From NCBI GenBank assembly GCA_030704615.1, contig CM060732.1:58635053-58695052 (forward strand): a stretch of 60,000 nucleotides of DNA, read 5' to 3'. The translations under genes were made by a program, and so were the position numbers. Of the stretch, positions 30,643 through 43,022 are shown in pieces. How positions within the stretch are numbered: the first letter of the stretch is position 1; every line of letters begins with the position of its first letter. A model generated the notes under the pieces. The model made no database searches and was not told the DNA's origin. It saw only the letters and a program-made list of their open reading frames with translations. The stretch is from Takakia lepidozioides. Lineage: Eukaryota > Streptophyta > Takakiopsida > Takakiales > Takakiaceae.

Positions 30643-33600
30643 TTAGTAGTCGCGTGCCAAGAATTCAGCAAGCTCTGCATCCTCATCGACCCCAGATGTT
30701 GTCAGCTTATTTGCTTTCTTTCTCTTTCTAAGATATGACCTAGTCATGGGTGGCTTTCCTTTCCTTTTGAATATTGGGGCCTGCCAGCCATCACAATTAC
30801 ATTGAATGGTCACATATAAAGGCTTGAATGAAACAGAACACAACACCAACCTTGGGCTACTCTCAAAATGTGGCTGGAAATGAGACAGATTATTTTTGTA
30901 CACTGACTGAAGAGAGAGTTTGTGTTGGTATTCCTTGGTCTGTGTTGCGGTCAAAGTTTGGGTTCACAGGTTTGTTTGAGGTATTCTGTATTTTCCTCAC
31001 AAAAAAAAGAAAAGAAACAGAATTTAACAACAGAAATAAACTTTCTAAAGGCGAAAGAAGCCGAAGAGCTTCTAGAGAAATAGAAAGAAGTGGACTTATT
31101 ATCTATGCCTGTAACCCATGGGCCATAGTACAGGCAGGTGGATGATATAAATGAAATCTGCAGGCATAAGGATAGAGAATCAATAGGCAGCTCACTTTGG
31201 CACGCTCAAGGCTCTTGATGCGACGATTCTCTTGCTCTTGGTGAAGTGCCTCAATATTCTCAGCCCGTATTATCAGGCGCCTCTCCTTCTCGCGGGCCTT
31301 CTCCATTTGCTTAGAATAATCACTCGGAATGGACTTCAGTGCCATCAGGCCATCCTCCATTTTGGCCTGTGGACCAGTATCAACAATGTCTTATGTCTTG
31401 GTACATGTTGATGCCCAAAGATACAAGAGTTATGTGCTTTGCAAGTCCCTTCATCTCTCTCTCTTCACTGGACGTTAAAGAAACTTTATCTTATCTTTTA
31501 TCTTATCTTATCTTCCTCAGACTGTGGTATGTTTTGTTTAGAAGTTCAAAGTACTGAAGAGGAGAGTGGGAAGAACCTCAATCATGGTGAGCATTTGCAG
31601 TGTGCCAAGAGAAGGGTCCATGTCCATCCCACACCTCAAATATGTGGCCAACACTTTTTCAGCCAATTCCTCAAATGAAATCTCATGTTTTTTCTCTGCC
31701 ACATTCATATTGGTTTTAGTTTGGAGCATGGCCTGTTTCTCTTCTTCAGTTTGCACTTGTAGTTTGAGCACCTGATAGGCAATTGACCAACGTTAATATA
31801 GAGTTTATTTGCAAATACGTCCCAAGTTATACAGTTTCTCCCTCCCTATCTCCCAGGGCTAAGTACAATCATGTGTACATAATGACGTATTCTGACCGGA
31901 ACAAAATCAATAAATAAACTAGATCTGTCACCGCAGAATTAATGGACCTTATTGGTGGTTGAAATCAATGGTAAATTTTGAACATAATGACTGCTGGAGG
32001 TTTAGTTCTACTACGGGAATTTTCTTGCAATTCAATGAAAGAAGCCGTGCAAAGCTGAAGTTTGCTGATGAGGAAAAACCTTAGGCACACTTCTTCACTT
32101 TAGTTGTTTGCTTAGGTATAAAAGTGACATGGTATTTGCCTCATTCAGAAGAAATAAGTGATGAGGGAATAGATTGGGTTTCTTGCCGCAAGCTGGGAGC
32201 GTAAGCTTGCAATTTTGGCATCGTTGGTCTCACGAGTGTCTCGCAGCTTGGTCTTTAGATTCTCAAGGAAGCCCTCTACGTCCTGGCTTTGTTGCATCAG
32301 CGCTAGGTTTGCCACCTCTATATCACTGTATATCTCCAGCAACTGTTGACATTCACCCCCGGCCCTCCCGAAAATTCTTTTCTTCTGTCAGCCGTTCAAA
32401 GAACAACAGTACATGTTTTCTCCTACAATGTCAGTCTCTCCCTCCTAGAAAGAAGAGTACGACAAATATGCTACGAACTTCATTAGGAAAATGAAGTTTC
32501 AGGGGAGCGGTAGATTTGTCAATTGGTTGTCTAACTACCAAATCAGAGGGCGATGAAGAACCCTAGTATGGAGATGGATTTTATCTAGTCACCAGGACAC
32601 TTTTGTGGATAAGAGCTTTTGTTGAGGCAAGACCTTCAAAACAATAAATAGTAGAAAAAAGAAAAATAAGTGATTGTGGTTTTAAGGTAAAGACCTGATG
32701 AGGATGCTCAAAGAATGTAATCTCCTCTTCCTCTTCTTCTGTATCTAGCATCTCCTCAGTTCGCCCTAGAGTTCTCCCACCCATATCCCACTCACTACTG
32801 GATACAAAGTCCCAGCCTAAGATTGAGACTGCAACAGTTTTTTCTAGGGTAAAATAGATGATGTTGTAAAAACAAAATAATGAGGTTCACGGCCAGTATA
32901 AACTTCTGGTGCTACAGACCTCATCGGAGGCTGTGGGCTCTCAATATCTTCCTCTATAATATCCTGATAATTAGGTGTCAAGAGATAACTTGGTCTCATT
33001 AGGCTGGCACCATCTTCCTGGAAGATCGTGTTCAATGGCTGAATGCACACTTCGGTATTGGAGAGGATGTGTGACCACTCAAGAAACCTTGAGCCATCAA
33101 GTCTACTGTCTCTTGTCAAGAGTTGGAACTTGCGCTTGTCACTGATCTGGCTTAAGAATCTAGAACCCCCTAGATATAGACTTTCGCGAGGCTACGTCCA
33201 TGGGCTGGCTAGATGGACCCCAAGCCAAAGCCACATTGACTTTGATTGCTATCTGCTTCTGCAAGTTAAAACATGGCTAGGTTTCCGAGCCAACGGGTGA
33301 ATGTAGGGTAGGGTGGACCAAAATGGACTTCCGCCTATTTATTTTGCAGTGATAGTGGTCCGTGGTACCACCCATATTTTTTTTAAAACTCACTATTGCA
33401 TCAAAATGTATATGGCTTAGGATTGTAATATCTACATGTACCAATTGTTGGATTGCAAAGTGGACAAAGCATGTCCAAGCTATGGACTTTTGAAACCGGA
33501 TTCTGTGAACTGTCTTTCCAACCATATTAAACTTATGGACTTTAGAAAAGTCATGTGCAATTGGGCAATTGCACTAAAAGTTTGAGTGATGGGGGCCAAT

Positions 33601-36600
33601 TTTGTGGACATTGTATTGATCTATTTGCATGGACAAATTGATTTATCATTTAGAACCTATGGACTAATTTATGAACAAAAAATACGCATTTTTTCAAAAA
33701 TTCATTTTTATCTTTTTTTGGGGTACTACCTTTTACTAAAATGATATAAATTCTTTTATTTTCAATAAGACTCCTTTGTCGGAAATAAAAATTCGACTTC
33801 AGATTGGTGGAAAAGACATTTTTCCAGTATGGACAAATAAGGTCATGAAATCTAGGTCAAAACATAGCCCTGTTGACAAATTACCTATACGACGCTTCGG
33901 TGGACCAATCGAAATTGTCGTAGACAACATGGACCCCACCACTTGAGGGGTTGGATGGACTTTCATGGACGTCACCATCTTGCCGTTTGGTCCACCCTAT
34001 CTTGCATTTATCCTAACCCACATTTATCCTAACATAGTCTTAACCCACGTCATGGTTACATGAGAGGTAGACTAGTCTAAACTCACTTACCCTCCTCATA
34101 GGCTTTGAGCTGCAAGGCCCTCCGTTGCTCGTCACGCTGAGCTTTCAAAGCTGCTTGTTCTTCAAACCACTCATACGGTGTCAAGCTGAGAAGAAACTCC
34201 TTGTACTTCTTGCACTCCTCAAGCTGCTCCTCATACTGCATGCCCCATCCTCGCAGACATATGTCACATGCCATCACAATGCATATACCCCCGACTAAAA
34301 ATGTGTGACAACTATCTTCGGGTGTTAATTAGACCTGTGACACAGAAATGATGCCAGAGATAGTCAGGTCCTCAAGAATGCATGATGCAGGTGAGATAAG
34401 GCTGGTTACTACCATCCACGCTTTGCAGCCTGTCAGTAAGGAAGATGTCCAGCAAGTAATGCTTATGACGTTTTCAGTGTACCCTCATTGGACAAAAAAT
34501 TAGTGAAATCTGTTGACTCTAACTTAAGAGGATAGGAAGAGAAGGTTATCTTGGGAGATCTAGCAGGTCACCATGTAAGGGCCAGAGAGAAACACATACA
34601 GAACCGTGATTGAGTCCGATCCGAATGTTTTCTATCCAAAATATATATGGTCTCTGAAGTTTTCCGGTTCTCTTTAGCTTCTGCCACTTTTTCTGAGACT
34701 CAACAAGGATGGACATCAGAAGAGAAGAAAACCTTGGATAATTCAGCTTTGACGATCACGGTCTCTGCATTGAGCTTCTTTATCTCAAAAACCTGCACAA
34801 TTTGACAGTTGATAAGTTGTGCAAAAAGTTATTATTTTTGACTATATCCAAGCCGTATTGATACTTCTACCATATAGGGAACCCAAGTGGCCTGTCTTCC
34901 CCTCCCCCGTCTCTACTCTCCCTGCCCTCTAGGAAGCCTATTGCCATTGGGTTGACTTGATATGGGAGTAGGTAAATGTCTCTGACTAAATGCCGGCCTT
35001 GTGACCTCATGTCTTTGTTTGTTTTGACCTAAAGCACTCTGCTTCAAGTAAGGTAGTACATTGGACTTAGTTGGAGAGTGTGGGGCGGCCTCTCCCTCCA
35101 TTCCCTGCCGCTCCTTTGGAGTCTGATCTCTGAATCGTAACAAGCAGACCCCTACCGCTTGGGGGCAGCCCCTCCGCCCAAAATGGGCAGTTGTATGCTC
35201 CGTCTAGCATGCTTGGCACTTGGGCTAGGGTTGGTCCTTGTACTTATAGCCTGCGAAATTTATCAATTTATTTTGCCATGACGATAACAACACTCCCCAG
35301 GGTGATTCCTGGGAAATGGTTACTTATGCCAAATCTAGGGCTTCTTGTGTAGTTTTAGGGGTGAATCCCAGGATGGACGATGTATCCTTTAAAACTACCT
35401 GCTGCAGCTTAGGCTTGGATTATGTGGCTAATGGCTCCATCTCGAGACTTGATAACAGAGGTACTTTGAAGGTTTCAATGTCTAAAATGCTACAAATAGA
35501 GTCTCACATCAAATCAATTTCAAAGAAGTGTCCCTGGACTGACTGGAGAGCGGTCTTAGACATTGGTGATTCACTGAGGCGCTCTAGGAAGACAACCACG
35601 GGTGGGGACATTAACTTGAAAATTTCTAACCGGTTTGATGCCCTGGATGACGTTGATACCAAGCAGCCAGACAGACTAGCTGGCCCCTACGTGTGCTGAG
35701 TCTGAGCGTCGTGTGACTGAAGGATATTGCCAATCCTTAAAGTTTACACAAGACAAGTAAAATCTCCACACAAGATAATTGACCCCCCTTTGCAGATCTG
35801 GCCGTCCAGGAGCAATCATAGGCTACCTAGACGGCAAACAATCCATATGCAAAGGGCTGGCTTGCGGCTGGGCAATTCAACTTCTCGGGGCTGACTAACC
35901 AACGGAGCCAATGTGAAGTGGGACAAGTTCTTCAAGCAAATGGTATTCATATCCATGCAGGGTAAGAGACCGGGGAAACTTGAGATAAACTGGCTGGAGA
36001 TATCAGTGGTTATAGATGGTATGGTAAGATGTGTGCACTTACGGCAGCCTCTGCCAAGCATGGTCAAAAAGGTTTTGACTTCTTTGTCCGTGACTTTTTC
36101 TGTGACAATTGTGAAATTATCAACAAGGGTTTGCGGTATGAGCACAATAGCTGAAACTAAAATTGAAGAGCGGCATGAATAGGAAGGACCTATTTGTGGG
36201 TTGTGTTTACATGCCCCCAGAGGGGACCCTTAGTGCTGAAAAAACCTTCGAAGACGTAGAGCTGGACTGTGCTAAGTTCCTCACCAAAGGTCAGGTGGTC
36301 TTATTGGGTGACTTCAATGCCCGAGTGGGTAAAGGTCTTCATCAGGATGATACCACTGGGATAAGCTGAATTCTAATGGAAGACGGTTAATAAGTTTGGA
36401 AGAACTTCAGCTTTTGACCTTGAATAATATGTCAGAAAGAGTCAGTGTGCCATGGACTTGTGAGAAAGCCCAAACTGGGGAACGATCCATTGTGGATTAT
36501 ATCATAGTGGACAAGTATTTGTTTCCCAGTGTGCCAATGTGTTGATCGACACTGACATGACTGAGATCAAAAGGTGTTTCACCAACACCAAGAGATCTGT

Positions 36601-39600
36601 GAAATGTTCGATTCGGAAACGGCGCAGAGAAAACTTCCAAAATGAAGAGGTCAAGGTTGAGTATGTCGGCCAGGCCTTGCAAGAGGCTCTCCCTCACGTT
36701 GTCCATTCGCTCCAAGATCTTCAGTCTCACTTTGGCAATGCAGAAATGAAGTCAAAAGAGCGGTGGATTCTTGGGAGAGTTTCGTCTCCTCTGTGGCTGA
36801 CAAGATCATTGGGAGGAAACTAATTGTCTGTGGCAGAGCTGTTAATTGGTGGACCAATGCAATGAGATCAAACTCAAGATAGCGGAGAAACGAGTCCTCT
36901 ATAAAAAGTGCTGCAATTTGAAAGTCAACAAAGAATTGTGGGCTAGGTACTACCAGATCCGAAAAGATATCAATCAGCTTGTAAGGTCTCAGGAGAAATT
37001 ATATTGGGACAAGTTATACAGTGAAATAAACTCAAACTACCATGGTGGCAATGACGAGATTCTGGTTGGCCCTTCAATGTCTGTAGTCTATACAAGCCGA
37101 AATATCAGCAAGTACAAGCGCTGAGGACTACTAAGGGTGCAGTGGTGACTTCATTGTCCAAACCTTTGAAACTCATTACAGTATCCTTGGCAGAAATTCT
37201 AGGTCTAACAGTGAGGGGTCTTCTAAAGAATGGAAGGACACAGTTGAAAAAACTGTTCCTGTTATTCAAGACAGCCCTGATGAACTGGAGTATATCTCAA
37301 TAGGTTTCAACGCTCCCATTAGTTCTTCTGAGATTGTGGAACCAATTGAGCATTTAAACATATCTAAAGTTGGTGGATCTGATGGCATAGTCAACGAGCT
37401 TATCAAGCACGGTGGTGACCCCATGATAGAGGGCCTTGTACTTCTACTTCTTTAACCTTATCTGGAGGACTGAAATGATCCCCTTTCGCTGGCGACAGGG
37501 GGTCATTGTCAATCTACACAAGAAAGGTGACAGAGAAGAGCCGGGGAACTATCGAGGCATCACGCTTCTCAATGCAGTTGGCAAGAGATTTTGCAGAGTT
37601 ATAAGTACTCGTCTTGAGGTTGATCTGTCATCTAGAGGTTGTTCCCATGAAGGCCAAGCTGGCTTTCGGAGAAACAGGGGCGGTGTGGACCATATCTTCA
37701 CTCTAAGCCAGATTATTCAGGGGGGAAAAAAGAACGGAAACCCACTTTTGTCCTTTTCTTGGATGGCAAAAAGGCTTATGACACAGTGTGGAGAGATGGT
37801 CTATGGCTCTGACTCTGGTCATCTGGGATCAAGGGAAAGATGTGGAGAGTGGTCCATACCTTGTATGCTCACACCAACAGCTGTGTCACTGTTAATGGAC
37901 AGAAGTCTAACTACTTTGACATAGACCAAGGTGTAGCTCAAGGATGTACCCTCTCCCCTCTGCTCTTCAATGTTTCCATCAATCAACTCCTCGAGGATGT
38001 GGAAAGTAAGGGATTTGGGTTAAGGGTACGTGATGCAACCATATCAGCCCTTATGTTTGCGGATGACTTAGCGGGCATAGGGGACTCGACTCCATCCAAT
38101 CTTTAGGAGTTGATTGATTGCGCGAAGAGATACTTTGACCTTTGGGGGCTAGAGGCTAACGTCAGTAAATGCGGAGTGGTGGCATTCAACGACTGTGGGA
38201 GGGAGGAGGTGACCTCAAGTGGCAGTGGGGAAGCCAAGAGATTCCTGTCCTCCCTTCCTACACATACTTTGGCATTGAGTTTTCCTCCAACTGTAATTGG
38301 GAAGCGCATATACGAAAAATGATTCAATCTGGCAAGCGTTGAGCCTCACTAAATTTTTCCACTGCAGAGGCATAAACTCTGAAGTGAAAAAAAACCATGC
38401 TTTGCCTCGTTATTAGGCCTACCTTGGAATACACATCTGCTGTGTGGGTTGATAATCCCAACAAGCTAAGCCTCTAGAATTCAAGTGGGGTTGCTCAGTG
38501 CATGTCAGGATGCTCCAAAACAGCTAATGTGGCTGTTTGGGGTGAGTTTGGCATTCATCCCTTAAGCTCCCGACTAGTACATAGTAATTTCTAGCAGGTC
38601 TTTCATAAGGTCTTTAATGAAATGACTTTCAGCTTCTTTGTTGTGAATGTTTGCTTGTGAAAAACTCTTCTACCCTCCTCTGTCAGGACTTAGCCTGTTT
38701 GACAGGGCCCTCCTGCTTCAAGATATAGAGTCAATAAACTTAGGATATCTGGTATTAGTTATACGTTGCACCTGACCCCACCATCTGACCTTGAAGTCTA
38801 ACCATTGCATCTACACATGCTATGAGGGGGTAAGGGGTGACCTTGTCTTGCTTGAGTTTGGTATTCTTTTCTGCTCTCTTGATGGCATCTTGCATCTGTT
38901 TGACATCAAGACCAACTGGAGTTATATTCTCACATTCAAGAAGTATTTAGCAACACTTCTATAATCTGAAGGTTCCTTAGAGTTTCATATTGACCAATCT
39001 GCACAAGAAGCCCAATTTGAAAACAAAATCAGTAACAAATTAAAGACTACATGACAAGACTGATACAGCATTGCACTCACTATGTGCAAAACTAGGGCCT
39101 ACCGAGCATGCTTTTTCTCATTACTCCACAGTCCACCTCCTGGAAAAGCACTTACCTCCTGAGACTAAAATATGAAAATTGTGATGCCTTAAGCATTGGA
39201 AGATGTATGGCCAGTATAAAAAACATTGTAGGATGCCTTACAAGACTCATTCTCAAGTGAAGAACGCTGAATGCGCGAGCGAGAAACAGTCAAATTCTAC
39301 GTAAGGATGTCTATATGTAGTCACAAAACATCACCTTCTCATCATTCTTCTTTAGAAAAGCATCAAACTCTAAGTTATCCTCTTCCAGCATATCCTCACT
39401 CTTCCGTAGAGCCTGTCCCCTTGCACATAGGATAACAAACACCGACAACAACTTAACATCCACACAAGCTCTCTTTCAATATTATCTCTAAATGAGCAGT
39501 GTTGTATAAACTGTACTCTTGGTTTGAAAAGAGTACAGCAGAAGATTCATTCAAAGAAACCAGGCAGGGCTTTAGGAACAAAACTTCAAGCTAGATTGGA

Positions 39601-42600
39601 AATTAAAATCAAAGCAAAACTCGTCCCTCTGATCATGTATCAAGTGAGTTCTTGCATAACAATGCCTAATATAGGGATTTTCTCTCGTATACCAAAAAGA
39701 AAGATATAGTGGGGAGGGGTTTAAAAGGGTTGAACCTCGTCACGTTGATAGATACGTTCCTCTAGCTTACGAATCTCAGCCCGCTTTGTATCCAAGCTCA
39801 TCTGGACAAAAAAGATCTCCCTCTTCTTTGCCACAAATTCTTGTAAGTTCTCCTGCGCACATAATCAAATTTCAAGAAGGATCATTTGCTCGCACATTTG
39901 GACAATCCATCTGTAAGTAGCTGACAATGCATGACTAGTTCTAATTCACTCAATATTGGTCCTACAGGGGCCTTGCCTACTCTAGAAGGAGAAGGAGGAT
40001 GATGATGATGTCTGCTGAAGCTCACAGTAGTTGTAGTGATTCCTAAACCTATGTGCCCCCTGTGGGAAGCACCTTTATTTTTCACTTATAGATTGACCAA
40101 GCAATTCTATTCCACAGTTTTTCTCATGGTGAGTGGAAACTGCTAGGCATCTAAGTTCATCAGGCCATGCCTGCACCCGCCGCAGCAAGGACCATGAAGT
40201 GTCAACTCTCTTTTGAAATTGGCCACCTAGACTACGGCCACAGCACACCAACCTGCACAAAGCTATCTATTAGAACAGGGGTAAGAACAAGGTGAGATAT
40301 AGCAGAACATTACCTCACCTTTTCACGGTGGTAAAAACAGGTTTGAAGCATTGGGGGAGCCTGTTTTAACTCCAAAAGCAGGACCTCCATCGTTTTTTCC
40401 AGCTCTTTCAATTGCTATGTATTCTCCCACATAACACCCGATGTGTCAGAATTCACCCTAAATTTTTTTCTTAACTCGATGCTTGCCACAAGGCTACGAC
40501 AAACAACGTCTTATGAGTACAATCTTAACTCGATGCTTCTGGATAAGAGGTTTCAGAAGGAATCCAAAGGGTTTCATACCAGCAAGAAGAAATGAAACGA
40601 AATGAAATGGTACTTTATAGTCCGCAGAAAGCTCATAGAGCTTATGGGACAAAATGGACAAATACATGAGAGAGGAAACAAAACCAGAGCCAAAATTAAA
40701 ACTATTGCTTGAGGGATTGTATAAGCTGGGTGAAGGCCTCGTGTAGGTAAGCTGCCACACATTTCTGATCCTCATAGTGGAAGACTTCAGTGAGAGCCAA
40801 GCATTTCTGATCCTCATAGAAGAAAAAGAAGAATCCATTACAACCACTTGAGACCCAAAGGGCCAATGCAGCCTAGAGAAAGTTCCAAACAACGTGCCAA
40901 AGAGAGAGAGAGAAAGAAGCAGTCTATTATGTCCATGGGAGGTCAAAGGACCCAAGAGACCGAGAACAGTAACAAAGATAATGCGAGCAATAGTAAGCCT
41001 TAGAACCAAAGGAAAATCAAAAGAGACTAAAATTTCAGTGGCGGTGCAAAAATTTATTTCAAATAAAGCTACCAAATGAGCTACTATAATGTAACTTTTG
41101 GAGTAAGGCAAGTGCCTTACTTGGAAGGATGATTGAAAGTATAGCCTTAAGGCAGATTAGTGTCAAACTCTAACTAGACACTTGTTAGAAGTAAATTACA
41201 GTGTGGTGGGCTCACTTTTCTTAGCCTCTCTGATCCCACTATGGCCGCAGTCCGAGAAGCAAATGTTGTCTTGTCCACAACTGATAGTTGGAGATTCTTC
41301 TCAAAGTCCTCTCGGTCTTTCTTCTTTTGAAGGGATCGAATGGTGAAAACCGTCTCGTCAGAGGGCATCACAAACGGTTTTTTTGACCACTCACTGCTCA
41401 AATATTACAACACAAGCCAAGTCTGTAATACCATAAAACCTCCCACCTCCCGCTTCCAATTTCACGTGCATACATAAGGTCCAATTCCTCTCCTCTTGAA
41501 AGTTCCACAAAGAAGATGACAATGTAGGGAAATTAGTGTATGCACATGCATACAAGTCCATACACAGCAAGAGAAGAGGTTGGGTAGAAAGCACTAACCG
41601 ACAGACATCATCCAATTCTTCTGGTTTTGGCGGAAGCTTTAAATCTACACCTGCCTCTGTCATCTCTGCAGCCTCTTTCTCTATACCGGCCACTTCTTCA
41701 AGCACACTCTTACAAACCATGCCACATGATATCACATACATCAGGTAAAGGGTACCTTGAATTTTATACCATGCTGTGCCATGATGAGAGTATGGAAATC
41801 CCCATCACCATGCCATGGAAACCTTCTTGAGGCTGTTTCTATGGTGATCTATCAAGGGGAAACTTGCCTTTGAAGCATTTTTGAAAATTGAGACCAATTC
41901 TTTCTACATCTAGCTTCACCCACTGGGACATCATTTTTCTTAAAAAAGCCGGGAGAACTGTGATGCTTCTGCATTTGCAGGTGGTCATTTCCCTTTTTGA
42001 TAACTAGTAGCATCTGTGAGCTTAAAGTGAAGTATCAACTTATTGTTGACCAATCAATTTCCTCGTGAAATGAGCTCCTCAAATTAAAAAACAAACAGGC
42101 AGGCTCTCACCTCAATTGAACACTCCGATGAGGATTCTTTTTCTGGTACAATAGAGGGCTCCCTTGTAAAAACCTACGAACAACCCCATCAAACACTGCC
42201 TTAAAGTCATTAACACACATCTGAAGAGTGACAGAAGAAAGACCGCTGGTAGTAAAACATTTGAAGTCCACTGGGGATGGAAGGAGATACCTCATCACAG
42301 TAATTGACCTCGCATGTCAGGGCCATGTTTGAATTCCAGTGATTTGAACTAGACACCAAGAAGTGGTTTTAGAGATTCAAAATCACAAGTCACTCTGATG
42401 TATTGCGCATGTTCCTCTCTAAATTAAAACAGTAAAGAGCCTAAGTTGCTGAATCATTGTAGCTTTTAGAAGACAACAAAACTGCTCAGCACAAAAATCA
42501 TAAAATAAACCCTATTTGCTTTCCGCCAACCAGGTTGACATTTTCTGCATGAACCAAGCGACGCTACAAACTCCAAACATGTTGGTAAAGATGATAGAAA

Positions 42601-43022
42601 ACAGGGAGGGCAAAAACCTGGAGAAAAGAAGCATCAGGTGCAAGCGCTTTAAGAAATGCATGACCCTCGCTGGCCGTGCGGTCTCGAATGTAGGCATCAG
42701 CCTTGCTTAATGTGCGGGTCTTGAAGAAATTTTCGGCCTGGCTTACAGTCCTTATCTTGAGCTTTTCTGGGGCCATTGGAAATTTGGACGAGCCTCGCTT
42801 CATTGATTCCCTCGTCTTCACGGACCGTCTGCCCTTAACAGATGCTCTGCCTGGCGTCGTCGACACTCTCACCTTCGTCGAGCCTCTCGATGACGATGAA
42901 GTTCTACTTGGGGTCACTGTTGATCTTTTCTTCATGCTAGATGGTCTAATAGATGGGGATATCGGTGGCGAGTTGGTCGATACACTTGCAGATACGGACG
43001 GTGTGTTCTTCGCACTAGCCAT
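30643..43022 (-). CDS. CFAP100: Cilia- and flagella-associated protein 100 (MIA1), about 16 exons
   Basis: Exons, 5' to 3' on the minus strand: 43022-42618, 42173-42111, 41708-41599, 41393-41216, 40414-40319, 39852-39736, 39412-39335, 38895-38842, 34792-34733, 34235-34091, a possible exon near 32960-32900, 32797-32695, 32342-32187, 31771-31577, 31366-31196, 30780-30643; roughly 700 aa. The N-terminus is a basic Ser/Thr-rich tail. Then come PFVMPSDETVFTIRSLQKKK, the DUF4200 coiled coil (KKREIFFVQMSLDTKRAE, then DNLEFDAFLKKNDEK), the signature YKEFLLSLTPYEWFEEQ, LLEIYSDIEVANLALMQQSQ, LGTLQMLTMIE, EKAREKERRL and a Lys/Arg-rich end. This is the CFAP100 order. In Chlamydomonas MIA1 works with MIA2/CFAP73 in the modifier-of-inner-arms complex controlling inner-arm dynein on axonemes. 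In a plant this means motile sperm. No exon seen is broken. The join after 34091 is unresolved (donor phase 1, next candidate phase 0), and the 32187 exon appears to use a GC donor. Confidence 0.93.
34890..38796 (+). mobile_element. LINE copy C, rearranged, in CFAP100 intron
   Basis: Plus-strand pieces in order are: a zinc-knuckle-like segment near 35165-35240, the ORF1 C-terminal part (MVTYAKSRASCVVLGVNPRM, about 35316-35699), endonuclease pieces ([17 protein letters not shown] near 36310), RT ([48 protein letters not shown]) and the thumb up to 38572. After a ~90-bp spacer, the next stretch of the element is present in inverted orientation at 38664-38796; the remainder is missing. Many stops and frameshifts occur. 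It is antisense to CFAP100 and stops about 45 bp from the 38842-38895 exon, which is intact. The left edge is uncertain: 34913-35143 reads better on the minus strand and may be a 5' inversion. Confidence 0.88.
40469..40538 (+). mobile_element. 38-bp LINE stub with 16-bp target duplication
   Basis: Bases 40485-40522 match only the final 38 bases of the LINE family (GCCACAAGGCTACGACAAAC ... GAGTACAA). They are flanked by an exact 16-bp duplication TCTTAACTCGATGCTT (40469-40484 and 40523-40538). It lies in a CFAP100 intron. Confidence 0.93.
40583..40760 (-). repeat. Third copy of the ATTTC-tailed repeat
   Basis: Reverse-complement match to the repeats at 21062-21415: CAATCCCTCAAGCAATAGTT, TTTTGTCCCATAAGCTC, GAGCTTTCTGCGGAC and the end AGTACCATTTCATTTCGTTT. 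It lies in a CFAP100 intron, next to the 38-bp LINE stub. Confidence 0.75.

Noticed and set aside
40494-41111. 205-codon minus-strand frame as a membrane protein
   Set aside because: It spans the 38-bp LINE stub, its target duplication and the ATTTC-tailed repeat, so it is stitched from repeats inside an intron.
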